In this document: in pieces, positions 14,659-21,594 of the stretch | How the letters are laid out: the number at the start of each line of letters is the position of its first letter | How positions within the stretch are numbered: position 1 is the stretch's first letter | Origin: Flavobacteriales bacterium UBA6051 | GTDB lineage: Bacteria; Bacteroidota; Bacteroidia; Flavobacteriales_D; Crocinitomicaceae | Length of the DNA: 21,594 bases | Reading direction: 5' to 3' | NCBI GenBank assembly: GCA_002427735.1 | Contig: DIYP01000004.1 | Location: 1-21,594 of the forward strand | Notes under the pieces: generated by a model | What the model was told of the DNA's origin: nothing | What the model saw: only the letters and a program-made list of their open reading frames with translations | Databases searched by the model: none | Program-made: the position numbers and the translations under genes

Positions 14659-16323
14659 ATGCGACTTATGAAATCAATTATACTCTTAGCATTTATTGTT
14701 TTGACAAAAACTTTGGGTGCTCAGCTTTCTACGGAAGAATCTCGAAAAATAGATGCTCTCTTTAATGATTGGAATGAACCAATGCATCCAGGTGGAGTTG
14801 TTGGTGTACTAAAAGGTGGAGAAACTGTTTATGCTAAGGCCTTTGGGTTGGCAAATATTGAGCATGAAGTCAAGAACGAGATATCTACGCTCTTCAATAT
14901 TGCGTCAATTTCAAAGCAATTCACGGCCATGGGGATTATTAAGTTGCATCTTGATGGTAAGCTATCTATTGATGATGAGATTCATGTTTATCTGGATTAC
15001 CTTCCTGAATTTGAGCATCCAATAACTATTCGTCATCTAATGCATCATACAAGTGGGTTGAGAAGTCTGCATGCGCTGCTCGAAATGGCAGGATGGAGAG
15101 GAGATGATCGAAGGACGGGTGATGATTTGAGTAGGTTTATGGCGAAGCAGCAAGAACTTAATTTTAGGCCAGGAGATGAATATCTCTACTGCAATACCGG
15201 ATATATGATGATGGCTGAGATTATTGAGCAAGTCACAGGAGATGATTTTATTGAATGGACAAAAGAAGAGCTTTTTAAGCCACTAGGGATGTCCAACACT
15301 TATTTTGAAAGTGATTATTCTCAGATTGTCCCAGGAAACTGTGATTCATATTACGCTGGAAAAAATGGCTTCACAAAGGCCATTGAATATTGGGCATACA
15401 TCGGTTCTGGTAACGCACATACAACATTGGCAGATTTGTTAAAGTGGTACGGCAATTTTACGCAACCAGCGAGCGGTTGGGAAAAAGCGTTTGAGTTGCT
15501 GAAAACGAGAGATACCTTAAACAATGGTAAGTTGAATAACTATGCTTTTGGTGTCATGATGGATGATGTTGAAGGCAGAAATCGCATTCAGCATGGAGGT
15601 GCAATTGGTGGCTATCGGTCTTTTGCATGTGCGTACCCAGAAAGTGATATAAGTATTGTATTACTCACCAACTTTAGTTCTTCTAATGTTAGGTCGCGTA
15701 TTGAGAAAATTACAAAGTTATTGATTCCTAATCCGGCTATTATTACTGAACCGCGAAGTGCTTTTAAGCCGATCAGCTTAAGAGAAAAGGAGCTAAAAAA
15801 GTATCAAGGAGATTATTGGAATGAACGAAAGGGATTCTCACGATCATTAGTGGTGGAGAATGATACGCTTTGGTATGTTCGTTCAAGCTCGAATAGAAGT
15901 GCTCTGATACCAATAGGTAATGATCGATTTGATATGCTTGGCACTTCTCAAGAGTTAATCTTGTCATTTGATTTAAAAGGTGAAAAACGATCCATGATTG
16001 TCGGAATCACAAGTAATGACCCGGGTTACTTTGAAGAATTTATTCCCCGAGATGAAAAAACCGAAATAAATCCGGAGTATTTAGGAGAGTTTTATAGTCC
16101 TGAGTTAGAGACGAGTTACTTTGTCCGAATGAAGGATAATAAATTAGAGGTTTACCATTCCCGATACGGGAGCAATCCGGCCACTATGAAGAAGGAAGGG
16201 GTGATGAATACGGGTTGGCCCATTATGAATGTCCAATATGATGTAAACGACTCTGGAGAAGTGTTGGGGTTTAGAGCTTCCAACGGACGCGCTCGAGATG
16301 TTTGGTTCCAAAAGAGGGATTAA
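14659..16323 (+). CDS. Secreted serine hydrolase (class C beta-lactamase/PBP-like family)
   Basis: This is a 554-residue exported enzyme. An N-terminal signal peptide (basic start, hydrophobic core IILLAFIVL, then GAQ) precedes a beta-lactamase/transpeptidase domain. Its three active-site motifs are visible: SISK (S83, K86), YCN (about 177-179) and HGG in RIQHGGAIGGYRS. A C-terminal domain of about 200 residues, probably a beta-rich ligand domain as in other two-domain members, follows. Substrates could be D-amino peptides or esters; class C-type antibiotic hydrolysis is not implied. I chose the ATG at 14659; an earlier GTG at 14632 and the ATG at 14668 are alternatives, and only the latter two ATGs place the signal peptide at the N-terminus. 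Whether it belongs to the polysaccharide locus is unclear. It converges with the PAP2 gene, 29 bases away. Confidence 0.9.
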   Translation: MRLMKSIILLAFIVLTKTLGAQLSTEESRKIDALFNDWNEPMHPGGVVGVLKGGETVYAKAFGLANIEHEVKNEISTLFNIASISKQFTAMGIIKLHLDGKLSIDDEIHVYLDYLPEFEHPITIRHLMHHTSGLRSLHALLEMAGWRGDDRRTGDDLSRFMAKQQELNFRPGDEYLYCNTGYMMMAEIIEQVTGDDFIEWTKEELFKPLGMSNTYFESDYSQIVPGNCDSYYAGKNGFTKAIEYWAYIGSGNAHTTLADLLKWYGNFTQPASGWEKAFELLKTRDTLNNGKLNNYAFGVMMDDVEGRNRIQHGGAIGGYRSFACAYPESDISIVLLTNFSSSNVRSRIEKITKLLIPNPAIITEPRSAFKPISLREKELKKYQGDYWNERKGFSRSLVVENDTLWYVRSSSNRSALIPIGNDRFDMLGTSQELILSFDLKGEKRSMIVGITSNDPGYFEEFIPRDEKTEINPEYLGEFYSPELETSYFVRMKDNKLEVYHSRYGSNPATMKKEGVMNTGWPIMNVQYDVNDSGEVLGFRASNGRARDVWFQKRD

Positions 16324-16352
16324 GACTTTTACTAACCGAAGAACTCCTTGGG

Positions 16353-17003
16353 TTACGCCGTAATATTTTGCTTAAAGGGAAAACAGGTGACGATCCAATG
16401 AGCGATTAAATAGGTAATGATTCCAAGAATTGCTCCCGTTACCACATCCTCAAGGAAATGCTGGGAAAGGTACATACGCGAATAGCCAACGAGCGCTGCA
16501 AAAACAGCCATTAAGACTTGCATACCTTTATTATTTCTGAACAAAGCCATGGATGCAAAGGTAAAAAAAGTGAAAGCAGCAGTCGTATGTCCAGATGGAA
16601 AAGAGTTGGATAGATGGACGTCAACATCGGGCACAAGGTAAAGTACATTTTCGCCAAAATATTTCAACGGTCGCTCAGCATTTGGGAATACTACACGCTT
16701 CATAAATTGGGAAAACGCACCGCAAAGCAATAGGGCGATAGCTCCCAGTGCGAACGTTGAATAGCGATATTTTTTGAATACGTAGAGTGCAATTGCTATG
16801 GCCGTTAGCGCCGTAAAAATACCATCGCCAACGTGAGTCCAATAGGTGAAGAAAATATCAAATACCGGAGAATGAAGGTCATTAACGGCTAAGTGAATAC
16901 TGTCTTTGTCAGAAGTAAACAGAACAACGCCACCAATTATAATAAAAAGCAAACTGGTCAATAAGAAAACGCGGATTTTCAGAACCTCTTTGAATCTATT
17001 CAT
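16353..17003 (-). CDS. PAP2-family membrane phosphatase
   Basis: This is a 216-residue inner-membrane protein with about six helices and the PAP2/lipid phosphatase signature. K102 and R111-P112 form the first motif, with spacing slightly longer than the usual K-x6-RP. SNSFPSGHTTAAF gives the PSGH motif (H139). SRMYLSQHFLEDVV gives SRxxxxxHxxxD, with H182 as nucleophile and D186. Family members remove phosphate from undecaprenyl diphosphate, phosphatidate or lipid A. Recycling of undecaprenyl diphosphate would suit the neighbouring glycan locus, but this gene belongs to a different operon. It is the last gene of that minus-strand operon, starting 3 nt after the ZIP gene stop. Confidence 0.92.
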   Translation of the reverse strand: MNRFKEVLKIRVFLLTSLLFIIIGGVVLFTSDKDSIHLAVNDLHSPVFDIFFTYWTHVGDGIFTALTAIAIALYVFKKYRYSTFALGAIALLLCGAFSQFMKRVVFPNAERPLKYFGENVLYLVPDVDVHLSNSFPSGHTTAAFTFFTFASMALFRNNKGMQVLMAVFAALVGYSRMYLSQHFLEDVVTGAILGIITYLIAHWIVTCFPFKQNITA

Positions 17004-17006
17004 CTC

Positions 17007-17747
17007 TTAGTGCATAAAGAATGCAAGTGCACATCCAGCGAAAATCGCCAATAACTTGATGAAGTTAAATTTATGATTCTCACTTGTTTCAAAGATAATT
17101 GTTGTCGATATATGAAGAAACATTCCGACAACAATTGCCAGAATAATATTGAAATCGAACGTCGATGCCATATTGCCATAATAGAACCCGGTGATCAGCC
17201 CAACTGAAGTAGTACAGGCAAAAAATGCGAGTATCAGCCATGATTTAGCTCTATTCACCCCAGAGGTTATTAATAATGTCATAAGCGCTATGGCTACGGG
17301 TAAACGGTGAAATAGAATTCCCAGAAGTAAGGTTTGGTCTTCATCATGGTGATGATGGTGACTGGTTGCAATTTCGACTCCACTGAATTGACTACCCAAT
17401 GGAATACCCTCTAAGATAGAGTGAATGCTCAACGCAATGATTAAGCCTATGGGGATTTTTGCATCCTTATGCAGGTGGACGTGACCATGTTCAATTCCTC
17501 CTGAAAAGAATTCTAGAATTAACTGGATCAGAAAACCAAGAAGAATGTAAACACCAATTTCAATCTCAATATGCTCGTAAAGCTCTGGAATGAAGTGAAT
17601 GAAACCAATGGATAGCAAAAAACCACCACTGAATGCCAGCGTCAGCTTAATAATCTGCTCATTATTAGATTTATTGAGGTAGGTAACGAACAAGCCACCT
17701 AAAAAAACCGACCCAATTAAGGCTATATTGACAAGGATTATTTCCAT
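17007..17747 (-). CDS. ZIP-family metal transporter
   Basis: This 246-residue polytopic membrane protein has the ZIP fold of about eight helices. The metal-site helices read HSILEGIPLG (H109, E113) and HRLPVAIAL (H147), corresponding to the HNxPEG and HExPH motifs. Both are degenerate in part. Two histidine-rich loops are present: EHGHVHLHKD (about 86-95) and HHHHHDED (130-137), probable Zn2+ sensing or binding segments. It imports a divalent metal, most likely zinc. The gene starts immediately after the methyltransferase stop with no spacer, and the next gene begins 3 nt after its stop. The metal specificity is inference. Confidence 0.9.
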   Translation of the reverse strand: MEIILVNIALIGSVFLGGLFVTYLNKSNNEQIIKLTLAFSGGFLLSIGFIHFIPELYEHIEIEIGVYILLGFLIQLILEFFSGGIEHGHVHLHKDAKIPIGLIIALSIHSILEGIPLGSQFSGVEIATSHHHHHDEDQTLLLGILFHRLPVAIALMTLLITSGVNRAKSWLILAFFACTTSVGLITGFYYGNMASTFDFNIILAIVVGMFLHISTTIIFETSENHKFNFIKLLAIFAGCALAFFMH

Positions 17748-18479
17748 TTATTTCTTCTGCGCAACGATGATTAGACGGTCTGAACTATCAGAATCATACT
17801 TCGTTAATGAGAAGTCGCCAAAAGTACGAAGAATTTCAAAGTTGGCCGTGGAGAGAAGTGATTCAAAATCATCATATGTCAAGGCCTGAACTCGCTCAGT
17901 AAAGCGATAATCCTTATTATCAGCTTCAAACACAATGTCTTTTAGAATGTGTGATCCGGTGTAACGCTTTGAAATTGAAAACTCAATTCCATCAATTTCT
18001 TTCGTTTCATGAGGAATGAGCTGCTGAACTACTTTGTGAGCATTCATGAAGTCAATGACCAAAATACCATTCGTACGAAGCATCTGATGCACTGATTTTA
18101 AAACGTTCAGGTTATCAGAAGTATCATCAAAGTATCCAAAACTGGTAAAAAGGTTAAAGACAGCATCAAAGGTGCGATTTGGAATTAAATTACGCATATC
18201 ATGTACCTCAAACGAAAGCCCCTCTTTTGCATGTTGCTGAGCTTTTTTAATACTGTTCTCAGAAAGATCGACTCCTAGTACATTGTAGCCGGCATTGTGC
18301 AGTGTAACGGAGTGACGCCCTTTTCCACAAGCCAAGTCTAGAACATCAGAATTTGCTGGTATGGCAAGGTCTTCGAGTAAATTGCCAATTGACTTTTTAG
18401 CTTCCTCGTCGTTTCTGTTTTTATACAATACGTGATAATAGGGTGTATCAAACCAGGTTGCGAACCACTCTTTTTTCAT
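17748..18479 (-). CDS. Class I SAM-dependent methyltransferase
   Basis: This is a 243-residue methyltransferase. Motif I is VLDLACGKGRHSVTL (about 46-60), the acidic residue is in GVDLSEN, motif II lies near FDAVFNLFTSFGYF, and motif III is GILVIDFMNAHKV. Small-molecule methyltransferases of the Methyltransf_25 type look like this. The substrate is unknown. I chose the ATG at 18479. An upstream in-frame GTG (18494) would extend it by five residues, but that stretch is overlapped by the -7 element TACATTTG, whose end lies four bases before the ATG. It leads an operon with the ZIP transporter and PAP2 phosphatase and diverges from the SiaB-like gene, 76 bases away. Confidence 0.88.
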   Translation of the reverse strand: MKKEWFATWFDTPYYHVLYKNRNDEEAKKSIGNLLEDLAIPANSDVLDLACGKGRHSVTLHNAGYNVLGVDLSENSIKKAQQHAKEGLSFEVHDMRNLIPNRTFDAVFNLFTSFGYFDDTSDNLNVLKSVHQMLRTNGILVIDFMNAHKVVQQLIPHETKEIDGIEFSISKRYTGSHILKDIVFEADNKDYRFTERVQALTYDDFESLLSTANFEILRTFGDFSLTKYDSDSSDRLIIVAQKK

Positions 18480-18483
18480 GGCG

Positions 18484-18491
18484 CAAATGTA
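18484..18491 (-). promoter_or_regulatory. -7 element (TACATTTG) of the methyltransferase/ZIP/PAP2 operon
   Basis: Read on the minus strand this is an exact TAnnTTTG, four bases from the ATG at 18479. No TTG is seen at -33. It implies transcription starting at or next to the start codon. Confidence 0.5.
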
Positions 18492-18514
18492 CACTTATCT
18501 TTTTGTTCTGCCTA

Positions 18515-18545
18515 TTGACTTTGTAATGCAATGCTCTTATCTTTG
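18515..18545 (+). promoter_or_regulatory. Promoter of the SiaB-like/SiaC-like/coaE genes
   Basis: TTG at 18515-18517, a 20-base spacer and TATCTTTG at 18538-18545 make a full Bacteroidota-type promoter. The ATG at 18556 is ten bases downstream, so the leader would be only a few bases. It is the best complete promoter in the window. Confidence 0.6.
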
Positions 18546-18555
18546 AGGGACTTAG

Positions 18556-19107
18556 ATGGCTATCACTGACGTATATGACTTTTATCGAAAAATGGAAGAT
18601 GAGAAAATCATTCTTTCATTTAAAGGCGAGTTTACGGCTGAACTTCTAACGTCTATCTTGCATATTCTTGAATCCAAGATGAACGCTCTCAATATCACGA
18701 CAAAGAAAAAGAAGCGTGTCTTTAATGTTCTGGTTGAGTGCTTTCAGAATTTGTATCATCACATTGAAACACAAGAGAATGATCAGATAGAAGTGGCGCT
18801 ACAGAAATCTGCATTGGTAATGGTAAAACACGCTGATGATAAGTTTGTTGTCAGAACTGGAAATCATGTTGGCAACGATGGTATTCCGGAGTTGAAAAGA
18901 AAGTTAGCAATGGTCAACGCATTGAATACCGATGAACTGCGTGATTTGTACCAAACGAAACTGAAAAATGATTCACTTTCTGAGAAGGGTACCGCAGGTC
19001 TTGGACTCATCGATATAGCGCGAAAATCTAAGAATAAATTGGAGTATGAATTTCTGGAAATAGATGATGATTCCAGCTTTTTTTGCTTGAATGTTGTTAT
19101 AGAATAA
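18556..19107 (+). CDS. siaB: SiaB-family protein kinase (GHKL-like)
   Basis: This 183-residue protein is a match to the SiaB/DUF6272 family, in which a histidine-kinase-type ATPase fold phosphorylates the SiaC phosphoprotein on threonine. The N-box-like helix RVFNVLVECFQNLYHH carries E61 and N65, the Mg-ATP binding residues. GTAGLGLIDIARKS (145-158) is the glycine-rich box. It lies 15 nt upstream of the SiaC-like gene, as in other SiaB/SiaC pairs. In Pseudomonas, SiaC is also the substrate of the PP2C-type phosphatase SiaA and activates the diguanylate cyclase SiaD; neither is nearby here. Kinase activity is inferred from family and motifs. Confidence 0.82.
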   Translation: MAITDVYDFYRKMEDEKIILSFKGEFTAELLTSILHILESKMNALNITTKKKKRVFNVLVECFQNLYHHIETQENDQIEVALQKSALVMVKHADDKFVVRTGNHVGNDGIPELKRKLAMVNALNTDELRDLYQTKLKNDSLSEKGTAGLGLIDIARKSKNKLEYEFLEIDDDSSFFCLNVVIE

Positions 19108-19119
19108 TTTATATATTTG
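19087..19119 (+). promoter_or_regulatory. Internal promoter before the SiaC-like gene
   Basis: TTG (19087-19089), a 22-base spacer and TATATTTG (19112-19119) precede the ATG at 19123 by only three bases. It would give a leaderless mRNA of the SiaC-like gene and coaE, separate from the SiaB-like gene. Confidence 0.5.
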
Positions 19120-19122
19120 ATT

Positions 19123-19506
19123 ATGTTAAAATTGCACCTTGACGGTTCACCAAAGACTCCCGAAATTGATTTTGATGCAGATTCTGGCGTTTTGGTATTG
19201 AGAGGAAGATCCATTCCAGAAAATTCGGTAGAGTTTTACGCACCGCTGAACCAGTGGTTGGAAGAATATGAGGGTAGTCCAAATCAAAAGACAACCTTAG
19301 ACATGAAACTTGAATATTTCAACACTTCTTCATCGAAGTGTATTCTTGACTTATTTAAGCGGTTAGAGAAGATGAATGGAGGAGCAACAGAGGTGCATGT
19401 TAACTGGTACTTCGAAACGGAAGATGAAGATATGGCGGAAGCTGGTGAGGATTATCAGGCAATCGTTGAGCTACCTTTCAGTATCATCGAAGTAGACGAA
19501 ATCTAA
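19123..19506 (+). CDS. siaC: SiaC-family regulatory phosphoprotein (DUF1987)
   Basis: This 127-residue acidic protein is of the SiaC/DUF1987 family. The N-terminal TPEIDFD motif, the RGRSIPENS block and LEYFNTSSSKCILDL are characteristic. With the ATG at 19123, the threonine in the FNTSSS motif is residue 68, the same number as the phosphorylated T68 reported for Pseudomonas SiaC. This supports that start; the in-frame TTG at 19117 lies inside the -7 element. It probably acts as a phospho-switch controlled by the upstream kinase. The regulated partner cannot be seen in this window. The coaE gene follows after 5 nt. Confidence 0.85.
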   Translation: MLKLHLDGSPKTPEIDFDADSGVLVLRGRSIPENSVEFYAPLNQWLEEYEGSPNQKTTLDMKLEYFNTSSSKCILDLFKRLEKMNGGATEVHVNWYFETEDEDMAEAGEDYQAIVELPFSIIEVDEI

Positions 19507-19511
19507 AATTC

Positions 19512-20090
19512 ATGGTGAAAATCGGTATTACCGGAGGAATCGGTTCCGGTAAAAGTGTAGTGTCCAAGATTTTGGAGACATTGGGATATCCGGTTTTTAA
19601 TTCAGATAGTGTAGCCAAAGAAATTGTCAATACTGATCCGGAAATTATACACGGACTGAAAGAACTATTCGGTGATCAAATTTATAAGGGCAACGAACTC
19701 AATAGGGAATTACTTGCTCAACACATTTTTTCTGATGACAATTATCGGGAGAAGGTCAATCGATTAATACATCCAAGAGTGAGAGCTGCATTTGAAGCTT
19801 TTGCAATAAATGCTGCGTCTCCTGTTGTTTTTAATGAAGCTGCAATTTTATTGGAAACAGGAGCCTATCAGCAATTCAGCAAAACTATATTGATTACAGC
19901 GCCAAAAGAGTTGCGTTTGAAGCGAGTTATGCAGCGGGATAATGTTTCGGAGGAAGCCGTAAAAGCGAGGATGGAAAAACAATGGTCGGATGAAAAGAAA
20001 ATTCCCTTGGCAGACTATACTATTTGCAATGATGAAAAGGAGCCATTGCTAGCACAGGTGCAGCATGTTTTGAAAGAGATGAATTTCTAG
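19512..20090 (+). CDS. coaE: Dephospho-CoA kinase
   Basis: This 192-residue enzyme has the CoaE P-loop GITGGIGSGKS (5-15). The NSDSVAKEIV block, with the family's conserved Asp, and HPRV and NEAAILLETG in the substrate-binding lid region follow. QRDNVSEEAVKARMEKQ is the LID-type motif, and YTICN closes it. It phosphorylates the 3'-hydroxyl of dephospho-CoA, the last step of coenzyme A synthesis. The start ATG at 19512 is five bases after the SiaC-like gene, so it shares that transcript. The stop overlaps the end of the convergent membrane-protein gene by 4 bases. Length and motifs are normal; the assignment is secure. Confidence 0.96.
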   Translation: MVKIGITGGIGSGKSVVSKILETLGYPVFNSDSVAKEIVNTDPEIIHGLKELFGDQIYKGNELNRELLAQHIFSDDNYREKVNRLIHPRVRAAFEAFAINAASPVVFNEAAILLETGAYQQFSKTILITAPKELRLKRVMQRDNVSEEAVKARMEKQWSDEKKIPLADYTICNDEKEPLLAQVQHVLKEMNF

Positions 20091-20743
20091 TCAACCTCTT
20101 CGTAATCTACAAAACCTCCATCGGAGTTACCGTCATTATTGTTTGGATTTCTCGGATTGCGTCCACCATTCAGCACAAAACCAAATGCACCCGCCATTTT
20201 AAAGATGAGGTTGAGTAGAAAGAAGAAACCAATCACTTTAAAAATAAACCCGAACACTGGCGTATCTTCAATATTAAGGATGCTGTCTTTAAACCAAAAA
20301 GCGATCGGATTCATTGAAAAAGCCGGGTAGAACCAGAATGCAGCGAATATAATTAACGACAGTGCGATAACAACTACTTCGTAACGCATATTAAAATTAT
20401 TCTGAGCCATTGGAAGGCCGCGCCCTGCGCGTCCAGCTATTCTGAAAAAAGCAGAGCGTGTTTGGTTTCGTTGCAGCTTCCCAATGAAATAGGTGAGTAG
20501 AATTATTCCTGCAAAAATTACCTGATTTATTTGAACCATGGCTGATCCTTCTCCTTGGATACAAAAGAGAAAGGTGACATTGACGAGGAAAAAGTACTTT
20601 ATTGCACGGATGAAATATACCTGAAGCATTGAGCGATTCTGTCCACTAGCTAACATCCACAAACCAATTTCGATCAATCCCCAAAGAAAGCCGTAAATGG
20701 CAAAAAGTACACCAAGTCTGAATATAAAGTCTAGTAAGTCCAT
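20087..20743 (-). CDS. Membrane protein of unknown function
   Basis: I do not recognise a family. The 218-residue protein has about five hydrophobic helices (roughly 11-32, 45-62, 73-89, 121-139, 164-184). A short basic loop with RSAFFRIAGRAGRG lies between the third and fourth, and a C-terminal tail is rich in Asn, Gly and acidic residues (NPNNNDGNSDGG). No signal peptide or catalytic motif is visible. I prefer the ATG at 20743; a TTG directly before it adds one residue. A TAACTTTG element lies five bases upstream. It converges with coaE, sharing four bases. Proteins like it occur next to general metabolic genes in Bacteroidota, but no role can be assigned. Confidence 0.8.
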   Translation of the reverse strand: MDLLDFIFRLGVLFAIYGFLWGLIEIGLWMLASGQNRSMLQVYFIRAIKYFFLVNVTFLFCIQGEGSAMVQINQVIFAGIILLTYFIGKLQRNQTRSAFFRIAGRAGRGLPMAQNNFNMRYEVVVIALSLIIFAAFWFYPAFSMNPIAFWFKDSILNIEDTPVFGFIFKVIGFFFLLNLIFKMAGAFGFVLNGGRNPRNPNNNDGNSDGGFVDYEEVD

Positions 20744-20748
20744 CAATA

Positions 20749-20756
20749 CAAAGTTA
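20749..20756 (-). promoter_or_regulatory. -7 element (TAACTTTG) of the membrane-protein gene
   Basis: This is an exact TAnnTTTG on the minus strand, five bases before the ATG at 20743. There is no clear -33 TTG. Another likely leaderless start. Confidence 0.5.
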
Positions 20757-20960
20757 ACTTGATTTATTGATTCTGTAGAATCTGTCGTTGGATTGTTCTA
20801 TTTATCGGGTTTATCGGCGCCAGACACTGATTATTGGAGAAACGGTATAGAATATGCTAGAATGAAACGTCGTCTCTGGACAAATGGTGAAACAACTAGA
20901 TGGTCGGGAGAGCGGCTAATCGAAATCTGATTATCTTTAGCAAAATCTAAAAAACAAGGA
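20757..20960. other. Intergenic region between divergent genes
   Basis: About 200 bases with no recognised gene, RNA or repeat. A 22-codon ATG frame at 20862 is too short and has no family support. A TATCTTTA (20932-20939) has one mismatch to TAnnTTTG and lies 21 bases before the S46 peptidase start; AAGGA at 20956-20960 immediately precedes that ATG. Confidence 0.4.
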
Positions 20961-21594
20961 ATGAAAAGGTATTTATTAGTAGTAATTGTTGCGATAGCAT
21001 CCGTTTTCAGAGTTGGAGCAGAGGAGGGCATGCTCATCCCATCATTAATTAAGGCATTTGAAAGTGACATGCAGGCAATGGGAATGAAACTCTCAGCTGA
21101 GGACATATACAACGTCAATAACTCGAGCCTAAAAGATGCCATCTTGCATTTTGGTGGTGGATGTACTGCGGAGCTTGTTTCAGGTCAGGGGTTACTTCTA
21201 ACGAATCATCATTGTGGTTATTCTCAGATTCAATCGCATTCTTCTCTTGAAAACGACTACTTAAAGTATGGTTTTTGGGCAAAGAATAAGGAACAGGAAA
21301 AAGTTAACCCCGGATTAACTGCTTCTCGTGTTGTACGAATCGAAGACAAGACATCAGATGTTCTTTTTGGGACAGAAGGTCTTAATGAAGCGCAAATGGC
21401 ATTAAAAATTCAAGAGAATATTGCGGCATTGATTGCCGATGCTGAGAAAGGGACACATTATACGGCTAAGATTAAACCTTTCAACTACGGTAACGAATTT
21501 TATATGATCGTAAAAGAGACCTTTTTGGATGTTCGGTTAGTGGGAACACCTCCGAATTCTATTGGAAAGTTTGGTGGTGATACAGATAACTGGA
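20961..21594 (+). CDS. S46-family dipeptidyl peptidase, N-terminal part (3' end outside window)
   Basis: The first 211 codons of a secreted or periplasmic S46 peptidase (DPP7/DPP11 family), which releases dipeptides from the N-terminus of peptides. A signal peptide (MKRYLLVVIVAIASVF then GAEEG) opens the protein. GGGCTAELVSGQGLLLTNHHC holds the His of the catalytic triad in NHHC (H83/H84, the second likely catalytic), and YSQIQSHSS follows as in DPP family members. The window ends at GTPPNSIGKFGGDTDNW, the start of the segment that contains the catalytic Asp. The Ser lies outside. P1 specificity (DPP7 or DPP11) cannot be decided without the C-terminal part. The family assignment is secure. 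Confidence 0.93.
   Translation, partial: MKRYLLVVIVAIASVFRVGAEEGMLIPSLIKAFESDMQAMGMKLSAEDIYNVNNSSLKDAILHFGGGCTAELVSGQGLLLTNHHCGYSQIQSHSSLENDYLKYGFWAKNKEQEKVNPGLTASRVVRIEDKTSDVLFGTEGLNEAQMALKIQENIAALIADAEKGTHYTAKIKPFNYGNEFYMIVKETFLDVRLVGTPPNSIGKFGGDTDNW

Noticed and set aside
16333..16355. TAACC...GGTTA inverted repeat between convergent genes
   Set aside because: Five-pair stem with a 13-base loop and no T-run; not a credible terminator.
18480..18494. GTG start extending the methyltransferase by five residues
   Set aside because: Lies over the TACATTTG promoter element; the ATG at 18479 fits better.
20757..20930. Trp/Arg-rich open frame before the S46 peptidase, with ATG at 20862
   Set aside because: Only 22 codons from an ATG and no known family; the upstream part has no start. 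Likely chance.
20831..21142. 103-codon minus-strand frame over the start of the S46 gene
   Set aside because: It covers the signal peptide and the catalytic His region of the S46 gene on the other strand, so it is a shadow frame.
1..21594. tRNA, rRNA, CRISPR array, insertion sequence or att site
   Set aside because: No cloverleaf-like sequence, regularly spaced repeats, transposase or flanking inverted repeats were seen by eye; the window seems free of mobile elements.

Overview
The window looks like the chromosome of a member of the Bacteroidota, most likely a flavobacterium-like marine or freshwater lineage. The grounds are moderate GC, ATG starts mostly without a Shine-Dalgarno sequence, promoters of the Bacteroidota type (TAnnTTTG -7 element), an S46 dipeptidyl peptidase, and a SiaB/SiaC pair next to coaE. 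Placement below phylum is inference.

Positions 1-639 hold the 3' end of RNase Y (rny). Its last 11 bases overlap a surface-polysaccharide operon that runs rightward to 6604. The gene order is WbpP-type UDP-GlcNAc 4-epimerase, Wzx-like flippase, hexapeptide acyltransferase, two divergent GT4-like glycosyltransferases and a Wzy/WaaL-like membrane protein. All junctions overlap or are 1 nt apart, so translational coupling is likely. A two-gene minus-strand island (6533-7747) interrupts the locus: a small protein with two membrane segments and a methyltransferase.

The polysaccharide locus continues rightward from 7820 with a GT4 glycosyltransferase and a second O-antigen ligase/polymerase-like protein. 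Next comes a tightly coupled trio of PIG-L/LmbE deacetylase, LpxD-like N-acyltransferase and GT2 glycosyltransferase. A DegT-family sugar aminotransferase overlapping a small PglC-like initiating sugar transferase follows, then a secreted serine hydrolase. Together the window encodes initiation, amino-sugar modification, chain extension, flipping and polymerisation or ligation of a lipid-linked glycan. No Wzz of normal size, no nucleotide-sugar 4,6-dehydratase and no outer-membrane export gene is visible.

From 16353 the content turns to general functions. A minus-strand operon (methyltransferase, ZIP metal transporter, PAP2 phosphatase) diverges from a plus-strand operon of SiaB-like kinase, SiaC-like phosphoprotein and coaE. 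A membrane protein of unknown function follows on the minus strand, and the window ends inside an S46 peptidase gene.

A recurring feature is that six transcription-unit starts carry an exact TAnnTTTG element ending only 3-10 nt before the ATG. This predicts leaderless or nearly leaderless mRNAs. The other notable candidates are the deacetylase/LpxD-like pair (a mimic of the LpxC/LpxD reaction sequence), the SiaB/SiaC pair without SiaA or SiaD nearby, and the small two-membrane-segment protein lying antisense to the end of the polymerase gene.
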